DNA of 64,000 nt from Rhodococcus jostii RHA1. Its GTDB lineage: Bacteria > Actinomycetota > Actinomycetes > Mycobacteriales > Mycobacteriaceae. Under the pieces are notes generated by a model. It was given only the letters and a program-made list of their open reading frames with translations, made no database searches and was not told where the DNA came from. Position numbers and translations under genes: made by a program. Of the stretch, positions 17,375-27,225 are shown piece after piece (the first letter of the stretch is position 1; each line of letters begins with the position of its first letter). The DNA is taken from contig NC_008268.1 in NCBI RefSeq assembly GCF_000014565.1, positions 3,472,001-3,536,000 of the forward strand, in the 5' to 3' direction.

Positions 17375-18148
17375 TCACACTACGGCGGTGAGGCCGCCGT
17401 CGACGTACAGGATCTGGCCGTTGACGAAGTCCGACGCCGGCGACGAGAGGAAGAGCAGTGCACCCACGAGTTCCTCGGTGCGACCCCACCGCCCGGCGGG
17501 CGTGCGCTTGGTCAGCCACGCACTGAAGTCGGCATCGTTCACGAGCGCCTCGGTGAGCTGGGTGTCGAAGTACCCCGGTGCGATGGCGTTGGTCTGCAGG
17601 CCCAGTGGCGCCCAGTCGGCGCACATTCCTCGTGTGAGCATCTTGAGCCCGCCCTTGCTCGCGGCGTACGGGGCGATGCCCGCCCGGCCGAGCTCACTCT
17701 GGACGGAACAGATGTTGACGATCTTCCCCTGCCCGCGCCGGACCATCGCCCGCGCAAACTCGCGGCCGACGAAGAAGGCGCTGCTCAGGTTGGTGTCGAG
17801 CACGCGACGGAAGTCGTCGTCGCCGAACTCGAGCAGGGGGCTGCGGTGCTGGACGCCGGTGTTGTTCACGACGATCTCGACGGGACCGATCTCGTCCTCG
17901 ACCCGCTGCGCGGCGGCCGCGACCTCTCCGGGAGCGGTCACGTCGAAGGCGCAGGTGTGGACTGTCGCGCCGGTGGCGCGGACGATCTCGTCGCGGCTGC
18001 GTGCGAGGGCGTCGGCGTCGCGGCCGTTGAGCACGACCTCCGCACCCGCCTCGGCGAGTCCGTTGGCGAGCGCGAAGCCGATTCCCCGGCTCGACCCCGT
18101 GACGAGCGCGATCTTGCCCGCCACATCGAAATTCCCGTGCGAACTCAC
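17375..18148 (-). CDS. SDR, gluconate 5-dehydrogenase / 5-keto-D-gluconate reductase-like
   Basis: 257 residues. Cofactor loop TGSSRGIGFALANGLAEAGA, NNTGVQHR (NNAG position), catalytic Ser in NICSVQSELGR, Tyr and Lys in PYAASKGGL, and YVDGGLTAVV at the end. The NTGVQHRSPL and IAPGYFDTQLTEALV segments match the IdnO/gluconate 5-dehydrogenase branch. The GTG start at 18148 overlaps the gluconokinase stop as GTGA. With the kinase it would convert 5-ketogluconate to gluconate and on to 6-phosphogluconate. Confidence 0.85.
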   Translation of the reverse strand: MSSHGNFDVAGKIALVTGSSRGIGFALANGLAEAGAEVVLNGRDADALARSRDEIVRATGATVHTCAFDVTAPGEVAAAAQRVEDEIGPVEIVVNNTGVQHRSPLLEFGDDDFRRVLDTNLSSAFFVGREFARAMVRRGQGKIVNICSVQSELGRAGIAPYAASKGGLKMLTRGMCADWAPLGLQTNAIAPGYFDTQLTEALVNDADFSAWLTKRTPAGRWGRTEELVGALLFLSSPASDFVNGQILYVDGGLTAVV

Positions 18149-18678
18149 TGTGTGGCAACCTTTCGTTCTTCGTGCAGGTATTCGGCGGCGGCCCGTGCGA
18201 TCGCATCCGGTGCCGGAGCGACGTCCAGGACCACGCCGAACTCGTCGGCGTCGAGCGGCTCGAGGAGCGCGAACTGGGAATCGAGCAGGGCAGGCGGCAT
18301 GAAGTGCCCGCTCCGCGCCTGCATCCGGCCGTGGATGACCTCCCGCTCTCCCGTGAGGTGGACGAACAACACCGGGTCGGAGACGTCGCGGAGGATGTCG
18401 CGATAGCTCTGCCGTAGCGCCGAGCACGCCACCACACCCCGGCGTCCCTGATCGGACAGCGCCTGCAGGCGGTCGCGGACGACTGCGAGCCACGGCGCCC
18501 GGTCGTCGTCGGTCAGCGGGATACCGGCGGCCATCTTCTCGACATTCGACGGCGGATGCAGATCGTCGGCGTCGAGGAACCGGTGGCCGGTCAGTTCGGA
18601 AAGTTGCTGCGCGACTGTCGTCTTCCCGCAGCCGGTCACCCCCATCACCACGATGTGGGGTCGCTGATCGCCACTCAT
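18145..18678 (-). CDS. gntK: gluconokinase
   Basis: 177 residues, standard length for GntK/IdnK. The P-loop is GVTGCGKTTVAQQL near the N-terminus, and DADDLHPPSNVEKMAAGIPL and ACSALRQSYRDILR are diagnostic of gluconokinases. It phosphorylates D-gluconate with ATP to 6-phosphogluconate. ATG 18678 has AGGAAC upstream; a longer frame to 18747 adds non-homologous residues. First gene of a three-gene unit with the SDR and the hydroxyacid dehydrogenase. Confidence 0.92.
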   Translation of the reverse strand: MSGDQRPHIVVMGVTGCGKTTVAQQLSELTGHRFLDADDLHPPSNVEKMAAGIPLTDDDRAPWLAVVRDRLQALSDQGRRGVVACSALRQSYRDILRDVSDPVLFVHLTGEREVIHGRMQARSGHFMPPALLDSQFALLEPLDADEFGVVLDVAPAPDAIARAAAEYLHEERKVATQ

Positions 18679-18805
18679 GAAATGTTCCTGTCCGCCGGTG
18701 TGGAGAGATGCAGTTCGAACATGCCCGACCGGACAACAGCTTGGCAATGGCGGAGGGGATACCGGTTGACGTTGCCGTCATAGCGAAGCGCGAGGGATGC
18801 GGATG

Positions 18806-21028
18806 CTATCGGCTCACGAGTTTGACCGCCGCGGCCTCGATCGTCTCCTCGGAGAGCAGGACCTCGAGGGCGGCGTCGCCGAGGGGGATGAAGCTGTCGT
18901 CGCTCGTGACGCGTGCCAGCGGCCCGGTGAAGCCGTCGTCGATCAACGCCGTCACCACACCTTCGGACACTCCCCCCGACTTGCGGGTTTCGTCGACGAC
19001 GAGCACCCGGCCGGTGGCGTTCGCCTCCCGGAGAATGTCGTGCACCGGCAGCGGTGCGAGCCACCGCATGTCCACCACGCGCGCGGCGATGTTCGCCCGT
19101 TCGAGACGGCGCGCGACCCGCAGACTCATCCGGACCCCGTTGCCGAACGTGACGATCGTCAGGTCGGCGCCGTCACCGTACGTGCGGGCGGAGCCGATCG
19201 GCACGTGATTCCCGGCCCGCTTCGCCGGATCCGGATACGGTGCCAGCCACTGCTCGTCACCGTTCTCGTACAAATCGCGGGTGTGATACAGGGCAATCGG
19301 TTCCAGATACACACACACCGCCCCCGCGGTGCGGGCGGCCGCGACGCACGTGTGCATCATGGCCGCGGCGTCGTCGGGACGCGCCGGGGACGCCACCACG
19401 ATGCCCGGGATGTCGCGCAGTGCGGCGACGGCATTGTCGTTGTGGAAATGCCCGCCGAACCCCTTCTGATACCCGTATCCGGCAACCCGCACCACCATCG
19501 GGTTGCGGTACTGGCGGTCGGAGAAGAACTGCAACGTCGCACCCTCCCCGCGGATCTGATCGGCCGCATTGTGCAGATACGCCAGGTACTGGATTTCCGG
19601 GATGGGCAGCAGCCCGGACACTCCCGCTCCCAGCGCGAGACCCAGGATCGCCTGCTCGTCGAGGAGCGTGTCGAACACCCGCGCCGACCCCGCCTTCTTC
19701 ATCAGACCCCGGGTCACCCCGTACACCCCGCCCTTGCGGGCGACGTCCTCACCGAACACCAGCGCCTCGGGGTACCGGGCCAGCACGTCGAGCAGGGCAC
19801 GGTTGATCGCGAGAGCGGTGGTCAGCGGACCTTCGTCCTCGGGAAGCGGGGATCCGACGAACTGCGCGCGACGGTCCGGGTCGACGCGTTCCGGCGCGGC
19901 CGCGGCGGCCTGCTCGGCGCTGTCGGTGAGGGGCTTCATCACGGCCGCGGGACTGTCCAGTTGAGGTAGTTCGCCGACCTGCTCGGCCAGTTCGAGGACC
20001 TCGGCGCGCTTCTTCTCGTAGAGGTCGAGGATCTCGGTGGGACTCAGATGTCCGCGCTCGATCAGCAGTTTCGCCGTGCACAGCACCGGATCCCGCTCGA
20101 AGTCGGCGGTGATCTCCGCAGATGTCCGGTACGCGGCCTCGACATCGGAACCGGCGTGACCCATCAACCGGATGGTGCGCAGATGCAGAAACGCGGGCTT
20201 CCGATTCCTCCGGACCCACTCGGCGGCCGACACTGCCGTGGCGTACGCCGCCGGCAGGTCGGATCCGTCCGCCTCGAAGTACTCGAGGCCCGCACGGTCA
20301 CCGAAGTTCGCGGCGATCCAGCCCTTCGGAGTCTTGGTGCTGATCCCGATCCCGTTGTCCTCGCACACCAGCAGCAGCGGCAACGGCAACCCCTGATAGG
20401 CGGCGTGCACCGCGGTATTGATGGCACCGACGGCGGTGGAATGGTTCGCGGACGCATCCCCGAAGCTGCCGACGGCGATCGCGTCCGCCGGCCACGGCGA
20501 GGGCACATGCACCTTCTCCGACCGGGCGATGGAGAAGGCGACACCGACAGCGCGTGGGAGATGCGAAGCGATGGTGGAGGTTTGGGGAATGATGTTGAGA
20601 TCGTGGCGGCCGAACACCTTGTGCCGACCACCCGATATCGGTTCCTCCGTCGCGGCCACGAGACCGAGGAGGACGTCGCGCAGCGGATCACTGCCGTCCA
20701 CCTGCTGCGCCCGCGCCAGGAAGAAACCACCGGAACGGTAGTGCAGCAGAGCGGGATCGGTGGGTCGCAGCGCGGCCGCGACAGCGGCATTGCCCTCGTG
20801 CCCGGAAGAGCCGATCGTGTAGAAACCCTTGCCCCGCGACCGCAACCAGCGGGCCGCCAGATCGAGATGCCTGCTGCCGACCTGGGCGTCGAAGAGGTCC
20901 AGAGCGCCCTGCACCGACAACGGGGACGGCGGCTGGATCGGATCCTCCGGACCGACGCCGGGGCGGCTCTCCACGGGGACCAGCCCCGACACGACAGAGG
21001 TGAAGTAGTCGTCGATCTGTTCGGCCAT
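18806..21028 (-). CDS. 2-oxoacid dehydrogenase E1, alpha and beta subunits fused
   Basis: 740 residues. The N-terminal half is an E1-alpha (GSSGHEGNAAVAAALRP, thiamine-diphosphate motif GDASANHSTAVGAIN at about 190 ending in CEDNGIGISTKTP). The C-terminal half, from about 400, is an E1-beta (VFGEDVARKGGVYGVTRGL, FDTLLDEQAILGLALGAG, PEIQYLAYLHNAADQ). It decarboxylates a 2-oxo acid and passes the acyl group to a lipoyl E2. No E2 or E3 is adjacent; those of the bkd operon at 41.4-44.0 kb are the nearest. Start ATG 21028 is where homology begins; the frame stays open far upstream but that is not coding. Confidence 0.88.
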   Translation of the reverse strand: MAEQIDDYFTSVVSGLVPVESRPGVGPEDPIQPPSPLSVQGALDLFDAQVGSRHLDLAARWLRSRGKGFYTIGSSGHEGNAAVAAALRPTDPALLHYRSGGFFLARAQQVDGSDPLRDVLLGLVAATEEPISGGRHKVFGRHDLNIIPQTSTIASHLPRAVGVAFSIARSEKVHVPSPWPADAIAVGSFGDASANHSTAVGAINTAVHAAYQGLPLPLLLVCEDNGIGISTKTPKGWIAANFGDRAGLEYFEADGSDLPAAYATAVSAAEWVRRNRKPAFLHLRTIRLMGHAGSDVEAAYRTSAEITADFERDPVLCTAKLLIERGHLSPTEILDLYEKKRAEVLELAEQVGELPQLDSPAAVMKPLTDSAEQAAAAAPERVDPDRRAQFVGSPLPEDEGPLTTALAINRALLDVLARYPEALVFGEDVARKGGVYGVTRGLMKKAGSARVFDTLLDEQAILGLALGAGVSGLLPIPEIQYLAYLHNAADQIRGEGATLQFFSDRQYRNPMVVRVAGYGYQKGFGGHFHNDNAVAALRDIPGIVVASPARPDDAAAMMHTCVAAARTAGAVCVYLEPIALYHTRDLYENGDEQWLAPYPDPAKRAGNHVPIGSARTYGDGADLTIVTFGNGVRMSLRVARRLERANIAARVVDMRWLAPLPVHDILREANATGRVLVVDETRKSGGVSEGVVTALIDDGFTGPLARVTSDDSFIPLGDAALEVLLSEETIEAAAVKLVSR

Positions 21029-21211
21029 TCCTCGATCATCCTGTGGCGCCGACCAGCGGGCAAGAGTCGCAGGATGGCAGCATGTCTGATTCAGCAGGTA
21101 GTGGATGCGCTCGACGGCACCACTACCTGCCGGGACAGACGTACTGCACATTCGAGAGACTGTGATCATGACCAATTCCCCCGCCGCCGAATACACGCTG
21201 GTGCGTGCTCG

Positions 21212-22348
21212 ATGACCACGACGAGGACCGGTGTCGCCGTGATAGGTACCGGCACGATGGGCTCCGCAATCATGTGGAGACTGTCGGAGCGGGGTGTTCC
21301 TGCCGTCGGTCTCGAGCAGTTCACTCCCGGACACGATCGTGGCTCCGGGCACGGCGAGTCGCGCATCTTCAGAACCGCATATCATGAGGATCCCGCGTAT
21401 GTCCCGATGCTCCGGGCCGCACTCCGAGGATGGCGGGAACTCGGTGAGCAAACCGGCGAACCCGTCCTGACGATGACCGGGGGCCTCAGCATCGGCCCCT
21501 CGACCGGCGTGATCGTGGGTGGCTCCCTCGAAGCAGCCAAGGTCCATGCCCTCACCCAGGAGATTCTCGACCCGGCCGAGTTCGCTACCCGGTTTCCTAC
21601 TCAGCGATTGCGTGAGGGGGATACGGCCATCTGGGAGAAGGACGCCGGCGTGATAAGGCCGGAGTTGGCGATCACCGGTGCCGCGCGCCGTGCGTGCGAA
21701 CTGGGTGCCTCTGTGCGTCCCGAGAGCCGCGTACTGAATATCGAGGACGGTCCCGGTGACACGGTGCTCGTGCGGCTCGACGACGAGGTCATTCGAGCCG
21801 ACCACGTCGTGGTCGCGGCCGGCGCCTGGATTCCCGGCCTCCTCCCGGCCGCCCAGCTCCCGTTGACTGTGGAGCGCAAGATCCTCGCATGGTTCCCGGC
21901 CGAAGATCCGACGCAGTTCGGGCCGGACCGGTTCCCGGTATTCCTGAGGGACAGTCCGGAAGGTACGTGGTACGGCTTCCCCAGCATGGACGGCAAGACG
22001 GTCAAGATCGCGCTCCATCTCGGCGGGCGCGAGACCGACCCTGACGAGTTGGATCGTGTGGTCCACGACGAGGACACCGCTCCGTTGCGGGATCTCGTTC
22101 GTCGTTATCTGCCTGGATTGGGTTCGCGCCCCGTGCGGGCCGCAGTGTGTATGTACACGAACACACCCGACGGCCACTTCGTCATCGGAAATCCACCCGC
22201 CTACAGGAACGTGACGGTCATCTCCGCGTGCTCTGGTCACGGTTTCAAATTCGCACCGGTGATCGGGGAGATCGCAGCCGATCTCAGTTGCGGCTCGACC
22301 CCCGAGTTCCCTTTGGAGTTGTTCGATGTCAACCGATTCGCGGATTGA
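21212..22348 (+). CDS. N-methyl amino acid oxidase (sarcosine / N-methyltryptophan oxidase family)
   Basis: 378 residues, monomeric sarcosine oxidase size. FAD loop VAVIGTGTMGSAIMWRLSER at the N-terminus, HGESRIFRTAYHEDP next, and VCMYTNTPDGHFVIG near residue 315, where the cysteine matches the covalent FAD attachment site of MSOX; SGHGFKFAPVIGE follows. It oxidises a secondary amine or N-methyl amino acid with O2, giving H2O2 and aldehyde. ATG 21212. It is convergent with another DAO-type flavoprotein 71 bases away. Confidence 0.88.
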   Translation: MTTTRTGVAVIGTGTMGSAIMWRLSERGVPAVGLEQFTPGHDRGSGHGESRIFRTAYHEDPAYVPMLRAALRGWRELGEQTGEPVLTMTGGLSIGPSTGVIVGGSLEAAKVHALTQEILDPAEFATRFPTQRLREGDTAIWEKDAGVIRPELAITGAARRACELGASVRPESRVLNIEDGPGDTVLVRLDDEVIRADHVVVAAGAWIPGLLPAAQLPLTVERKILAWFPAEDPTQFGPDRFPVFLRDSPEGTWYGFPSMDGKTVKIALHLGGRETDPDELDRVVHDEDTAPLRDLVRRYLPGLGSRPVRAAVCMYTNTPDGHFVIGNPPAYRNVTVISACSGHGFKFAPVIGEIAADLSCGSTPEFPLELFDVNRFAD

Positions 22349-22419
22349 CACACCGGAATACGGCGTTCGTGCGGTTGCGATCGAGGGGAAGGGCCGCCGG
22401 CCCTCCCCCTCGCTGCTGC

Positions 22420-23607
22420 CTATGCGGAGAAGTACACCGGGGGTGTCGTCGAATCCAGTGCCAGTGCCACAGCCGCACGCGCCGCGACGGGACCCACCAG
22501 GTTTCCAGTCCCGTTGTACCCACCGATGGCGATGACACCGGGAAGAACCTCGGAGCAGAGGGGACGGCCGTCGGTGGTGTAACTCACGGACGCACCCCAT
22601 CTGCGAACGACGTCGACGGGCTTGCCCGCCATACGTTCCGCTACTCGTTCGATGTAACCCTGGACGTCCGGAGTGGGTGACGTGTCGAATGTCCACTCGG
22701 TGTCGACGAAACGGTCTCGTCCGCCCCCGACGAACAGGCGCCCATCCTTCGCTTGCTGGGCGTAGTCGTATCCCCAGCGTCCGTACACAGGGCACGGCAG
22801 GCGTTCAGGGAGACCCGGCGCCGTCCCGAGCATTTGCAGGCGTGCCGTCCGGACCCGCCCCTGCAAGTCCGGGAGGACCTGTTCGAGTTTGCCGTCCACC
22901 GCGACAATGACGACCGGCGCACTGACCGTACCGTGTTCTGTTGTCACCCTTCCACTCTCCACGGAGGTGACAGCCGAGTGCTCGTACAGGCCGGCCCGCC
23001 CCCGAAGGAGTGACGCCAGCCCCAGAGCTCGGCGGGAGGGGTTCATGGCCGCGTCGTCGGGCAGAAACAGGCCGCGCCCGAGCTCGCCGTCGTATTCTTC
23101 GACAGCGATGTCGCGCTCCCGCAGCACCGCTTCCAGTGCTGCGCAATCCGCGAGTTCCGCCACACGGTCGGCGGCCTCGGCGTCGTCGACAGGTTCGCCG
23201 GGCAATCCCGCGAGGCGAATGGAGCCCGTCCGTGCGATGATCTCCGGCCCCAGCATGTCGGCAAGCCGGTCCAACTCGAGAAGAGTTGCGCGATAGAGAT
23301 CGACCGACGACGTCCCCCAGGTCGAGAGGGACGAGTGGAGGAACGTCGCCGGGCCGCCCAGGAGGAAGCCGCCGTTGCGCCCCGCCGCGCCGGCCGCGAC
23401 CCGCCCGGCGTCGACGCCGACAACCTGCAGCCCACGTTCGACCAGGGCGCCGATCGCCGCGAGACCCGACCCGCCGAGGCCGACGACACACACGTCGGCC
23501 GTGACATTCTGTTCCAACACCGGAAGACCGTTCCACGACGCGACCACCGGGTCGTCGTCCCAGGCGCTCACCGAGTCCCACTGGGTCTCGGATCGACGAT
23601 TCGTCAT
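22420..23607 (-). CDS. FAD-dependent amino oxidase (DAO family)
   Basis: 395 residues. FAD loop VCVVGLGGSGLAAIGALVERG, then AAGAAGRNGGFLLGGPA, and near the C-terminus GGYNGTGNLVGPVAAR. The layout is like glycine/D-amino acid oxidases and gamma-glutamylputrescine oxidase (PuuB-type RNGGF). It would deaminate an amine or amino acid using O2 or another acceptor. It is convergent with the N-methyl amino acid oxidase. Substrate cannot be assigned. Confidence 0.82.
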   Translation of the reverse strand: MTNRRSETQWDSVSAWDDDPVVASWNGLPVLEQNVTADVCVVGLGGSGLAAIGALVERGLQVVGVDAGRVAAGAAGRNGGFLLGGPATFLHSSLSTWGTSSVDLYRATLLELDRLADMLGPEIIARTGSIRLAGLPGEPVDDAEAADRVAELADCAALEAVLRERDIAVEEYDGELGRGLFLPDDAAMNPSRRALGLASLLRGRAGLYEHSAVTSVESGRVTTEHGTVSAPVVIVAVDGKLEQVLPDLQGRVRTARLQMLGTAPGLPERLPCPVYGRWGYDYAQQAKDGRLFVGGGRDRFVDTEWTFDTSPTPDVQGYIERVAERMAGKPVDVVRRWGASVSYTTDGRPLCSEVLPGVIAIGGYNGTGNLVGPVAARAAVALALDSTTPPVYFSA

Positions 23608-23781
23608 CGCATTTCCCTATCGTTCAGCTCGATGCGTTCCGGTACGCCGGGCGGCGACTCTACCCCGTGCCCCTCGGTCGTTCCCGACATTCGCCAGGCG
23701 GTGCCGAGCGCGGTGCGGGTCGCGGAGTCCAGCAGGTGAGTGTCATGGCGTTCTCCGATGATAGATCGCGGACGATGCGGC

Positions 23782-24696
23782 TCAGCTCACCTTCTTGATC
23801 AGGTCGGCGAGCTCGGCCAGTTCGACGGCGTCGAGGTCGGTCAACGGCGCGCGGACGGGGCCGGCGGGTCGGTCGATCACCGTCATGCCGGCCTTGATGA
23901 TGCTGACCGCGTAGCCCTGTTTCTTGTTGCGCAGGTTGCAGTACGGGATCACGAACTCGTTGAGCGCGTTGATGACGAACGCGTTGTCTCCGCTGCGGAG
24001 TGCGTTGTAGAAGTCGATCGCGAACTTCGGCACGAAGTTGTAGATGGCCGAGGAGTAGGTGGTGACGCCCAAGGCGAGATAGGGCAGTGCGAACATCTCG
24101 GCGGTGGGCAGTCCGCCGATGTAGGTCAGCCGGTCGCCGAGACTCGCGTAGATGCGCGTCATCTGCTCGATGTTTCCGACCCCGTCCTTGAAACCGACCA
24201 GGTTCGGGCAGCTGTCCGCGAGCTCCGCGACAGCGGCCTCGGTGTAGACCGCGTTGGCGCGGCTGTAGATAGTCACCCCGAGAGTGGTTGCGGCACACAC
24301 CTCTTTGACGTGGGCGACGAGGCCGTCCTGGCTCGCCTCCGTGAGATACGGGGGAAGCAAAAGGATGCCGTGCGCGCCGACGCTCTCCGCCGACCGGGCC
24401 ATCTGCACGGCGGTGGAGGTGCCGTAACCGGCGGGTGCGATCACCGGGAGACCGTCGGGTGCCTCCTGTACCGCGGCCCGGACCACCTGCTCCACCTCGG
24501 GCGGGGTGAGCGAGAAGAACTCGCCCGTGCCACCGGCGGCGAACAACCCGGAGGCGTCGAACTGCCCGAGCCAGCCGATGTTCTCGCGGTACGCGGCCTC
24601 GTCGAACGAGTGGTCGTCCTTGAAGTGGGTGACCGGGAACGACAACAGACCGGAGCCGAGCTTGTGAGCGATCTCGTGGGGGGACGCAGTGGCCAT
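23782..24696 (-). CDS. kdgD: 5-dehydro-4-deoxyglucarate dehydratase
   Basis: 304 residues of the DHDPS/NAL superfamily, KdgD subgroup ([39 protein letters not shown]). The Schiff-base lysine is in [10 protein letters not shown] and the catalytic Tyr in GVTIYSRAN. It dehydrates and decarboxylates 5-dehydro-4-deoxy-D-glucarate to 2-oxoglutarate semialdehyde in glucarate/galactarate breakdown. I start it at ATG 24696, where family sequence begins. No glucarate dehydratase or semialdehyde dehydrogenase is adjacent, so it is an isolated pathway gene here. A strong inverted repeat lies upstream at 24793-24827. Confidence 0.88.
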   Translation of the reverse strand: MATASPHEIAHKLGSGLLSFPVTHFKDDHSFDEAAYRENIGWLGQFDASGLFAAGGTGEFFSLTPPEVEQVVRAAVQEAPDGLPVIAPAGYGTSTAVQMARSAESVGAHGILLLPPYLTEASQDGLVAHVKEVCAATTLGVTIYSRANAVYTEAAVAELADSCPNLVGFKDGVGNIEQMTRIYASLGDRLTYIGGLPTAEMFALPYLALGVTTYSSAIYNFVPKFAIDFYNALRSGDNAFVINALNEFVIPYCNLRNKKQGYAVSIIKAGMTVIDRPAGPVRAPLTDLDAVELAELADLIKKVS

Positions 24697-24792
24697 GGGT
24701 TTCGTTCTCCTCGTTCGCAATCGCGCCGCCGTCGGTGCGCGCTGTGTCCACAAGGCTAGGAGCGTCAACCATTCAAGTCCAACACTAGTTAT

Positions 24793-24827
24793 GGATCTTT
24801 TGATACCGAAAAGGCATCAAAGGATCC
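24793..24827. promoter_or_regulatory. 12-bp inverted repeat upstream of kdgD
   Basis: Arms GGATCTTTTGAT (24793-24804) and ATCAAAGGATCC (24816-24827) pair with one mismatch around an 11-base spacer, in locally AT-rich DNA about 100 bases before the kdgD start. No T run follows on the kdgD strand, so an operator (for example for a GntR-type regulator) is more likely than a terminator. Confidence 0.5.
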
Positions 24828-24841
24828 GTCTGCGCCGAACC

Positions 24842-24882
24842 AACGGGACGCTCGTTCGATCTGACGCAACGAGCGTCCCGTT
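24842..24882 (-). terminator. terminator after the transketolase-like E1 gene
   Basis: A perfect 15-bp stem (24842-24856 with 24868-24882) and an 11-base loop begin three bases past the stop codon at 24886. No T run follows, as is common for actinobacterial terminators. It separates this gene from kdgD. Confidence 0.8.
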
Positions 24883-24885
24883 CGT

Positions 24886-27225
24886 TCAGGAGATGTCGAG
24901 TGCGGCGCGGACGATGCTGTCGGTGTCGATGCCGTGGTAGAGGTACACATCGTCGAGGGAGCCGACCTGCCCGAACTTGCTGACACCGAGCGCGGCACCG
25001 GGGACGTGGTTGATCCCGGCCAGGAACGCGAGGGTGTGCGGGTGCCCGTCGAGGACGGTCACCATCGGTGCCGCCCGGTCGGCGGGGAACACCTGGTCGA
25101 GGATCCACGACGGGCCGTCGGCGAGTCCGCGGCGCGCCTGCATCGCCTCGAACAACAGTCCGGGGCTGGTCACGCACACGACGTCCGCGGCGATGCCCTG
25201 CTCGGCCAACCGGTCTGCGGCGGTCAGGGTTTCGGTGATCATCGCACCCATGCCGACCAACGTGACGGCGGGCTTCTCGGTGTGGCGGAGGGTGTATGCG
25301 CCGGCGACGACCTGACGGCGGCGACGTTCCCGGGCGGCCGGGTCGGTCGGCACGGCCGCGAGGGTCTGATCGACCGGGCGGGTCGACAGCCGCAGGTACG
25401 ACGAGGAGCCGTCCGGTCGGCCCAGCCGGGAGATGCTGTCGAGCAGCGTCCACTCGACGTCGATCGCGAAGGCCGGTTCGTAGCTGACACAGCCGGGTTG
25501 CTCGAGGCCGATCGACGGGGTCTTGATCGACTGGTGCGCCCCACCCTCGGCGGCGAGGGTGACCCCGGACGGGGTGCCGACCAGGATCGACTGCCCACCC
25601 GCATAGATCCCGTACGACCACGGCTCGAGGGCCCGTTCGACGAACGGGTCGTACATCACCCCGATCGGGAACAGCGGCTGCCCCCACCGGCTCCAGGTGG
25701 CACCGAGCTCACCCATCAACCCGACCAGGTTCGTCTCGGCGATGCCGAGTTCCATGTGCTGCCCGGTGGGCTTTTCCCGCCAGTGCATGATCGTCTCGGC
25801 GTCGTCGTCGAACCAGTTACGGCGCTCGTTGGGCGACCACACCCCCACCTTGTTCAGCCACCCCGCCAGATTCGTGGTCGAGGAGACGTCGGGGCTGACC
25901 GTGACCACCCGCTTCGCCGCGTCGGGGGCCTCCCGGGACAGGTCGAGCAGCGCCCGACCCAGTGCGGCCTGGGTGGTGGAGGTGCCGGACGGGGTGCGGC
26001 CGATGTCAGCCGGCACCGCGGGCGGGGTTGCCGGTTCGACGGGGTTCCGCCGCAACCGGTCCGCGGTCGTCGCGCACACCCGGCCCGCCGCACTGCCGGC
26101 CTCGAACCGGGCCCACGGGTTCGCCGGGTCCATGCCCAGTTCCGCGGCCAGCTGCTCGTACTGCTCGACGGTCAGCAGCGACGAATGGTTCTGCGGATGC
26201 CCCTGCGTCGGCAGGCCGCGGCCCTTGATCGTGTAGGCGATGATCACCGTCGGCCGGGTGTCGTCGATCTGCCCGTACGCGGCGCGCAGGGCGTCGAGGT
26301 CGTGCCCGCCGAGGTTCCGGATCGCCCGCAGCAGGGTGTCATCGTCGAGGTCGGCGATCAGCGACGCGATCGCCGCCGCATCGGGGCCGTTCCCGGGCAG
26401 CCGCACCCGCACCTGCTCGGCGTCGCACCGCAGCAGCCGCTGATATTCGGGGTTGGGCATCTCCAGGATCCGGGTCCGCAGCGCCGCACCACCGGTCCGG
26501 GCGAACAGCGACTCGAGCAGGGTCCCGAATTTCACGGTGATCACCTGCCACCCGGCGGCAGCGAACATGGCCTCGAGCCGGCCGGCGGCGATGTTGGGCA
26601 CCACCCGGTCCAGGGACTGCCGGTTCAGGTCGACGATCCACACGATCTCACCGAGCTCGGACACAGACGTGTCGAGGATCGCCTCCCACACCGCACCCTC
26701 GTCCAGCTCGGCGTCACCGACGAGGGAGTACTGCCTGCCCGTCCCCGCCGAACCGATCTGGGTGTTCACGTAGCGGCGGGCGATGGCACCCCAGATCGGG
26801 GCCGTTGCACCGATGCCGACCGAACCGGTCGAATAGTCCACCGGATCCGGATCTTTCGACCGGCTCGGGTACGACTGGAGGCCACCGAACTCCCGCAACG
26901 TCGTCAGATACTTCTCGTCCAGCTCACCGAGCAGGTAGTTGATACCGTGCAGCACCGGCGACGCGTGGGGCTTGACCGACACTCGGTCACCCGGCCGGAG
27001 CTGCTCGAACCACAGCGACGTCATGATCGACACCATCGACGCGCACGACGCCTGATGGCCACCCACCTTCAACCCCGTCGGATTCGGGCGAACCCGGTTG
27101 GCGTGGTGGATCATCGACGTCGCCAACCAGAGCACGCGCTTCTCGATCTCCACGAGCGCTTCCGGAGTGGCCGCGCGCGGGGTGAGCTGCGCCGTGTGGT
27201 CGTCGATCGTGCGGGCGTCGTTCAT
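24886..27225 (-). CDS. pyruvate dehydrogenase E1 (homodimeric)/transketolase-like protein
   Basis: 779 residues, shorter than AceE (about 900) but laid out like it. The N-terminal thiamine domain has GLKVGGHQASCASMVSIMTSLWF, ending in GDAELDEGAVWEAI and WIVDLNRQSLDRVV. A central pyrimidine-binding domain (SPDVSSTTNLAGW, ELGIAETNLVGLMGELG) is followed by a C-terminal transketolase domain. It would decarboxylate pyruvate or a related 2-oxo acid. ATG 27225 follows AAGGA. It stands alone, 333 bases from a divergent protease pseudogene. It could be a specialised E1 or a transketolase-like enzyme; substrate is not visible. Confidence 0.8.
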   Translation of the reverse strand: MNDARTIDDHTAQLTPRAATPEALVEIEKRVLWLATSMIHHANRVRPNPTGLKVGGHQASCASMVSIMTSLWFEQLRPGDRVSVKPHASPVLHGINYLLGELDEKYLTTLREFGGLQSYPSRSKDPDPVDYSTGSVGIGATAPIWGAIARRYVNTQIGSAGTGRQYSLVGDAELDEGAVWEAILDTSVSELGEIVWIVDLNRQSLDRVVPNIAAGRLEAMFAAAGWQVITVKFGTLLESLFARTGGAALRTRILEMPNPEYQRLLRCDAEQVRVRLPGNGPDAAAIASLIADLDDDTLLRAIRNLGGHDLDALRAAYGQIDDTRPTVIIAYTIKGRGLPTQGHPQNHSSLLTVEQYEQLAAELGMDPANPWARFEAGSAAGRVCATTADRLRRNPVEPATPPAVPADIGRTPSGTSTTQAALGRALLDLSREAPDAAKRVVTVSPDVSSTTNLAGWLNKVGVWSPNERRNWFDDDAETIMHWREKPTGQHMELGIAETNLVGLMGELGATWSRWGQPLFPIGVMYDPFVERALEPWSYGIYAGGQSILVGTPSGVTLAAEGGAHQSIKTPSIGLEQPGCVSYEPAFAIDVEWTLLDSISRLGRPDGSSSYLRLSTRPVDQTLAAVPTDPAARERRRRQVVAGAYTLRHTEKPAVTLVGMGAMITETLTAADRLAEQGIAADVVCVTSPGLLFEAMQARRGLADGPSWILDQVFPADRAAPMVTVLDGHPHTLAFLAGINHVPGAALGVSKFGQVGSLDDVYLYHGIDTDSIVRAALDIS

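Noticed and set aside
18806..22795. Possible 1329-residue protein extending the fused E1 upstream
   Set aside because: Homology begins at ATG 21028; the upstream part crosses the promoter and runs antisense through the sarcosine oxidase-type gene.
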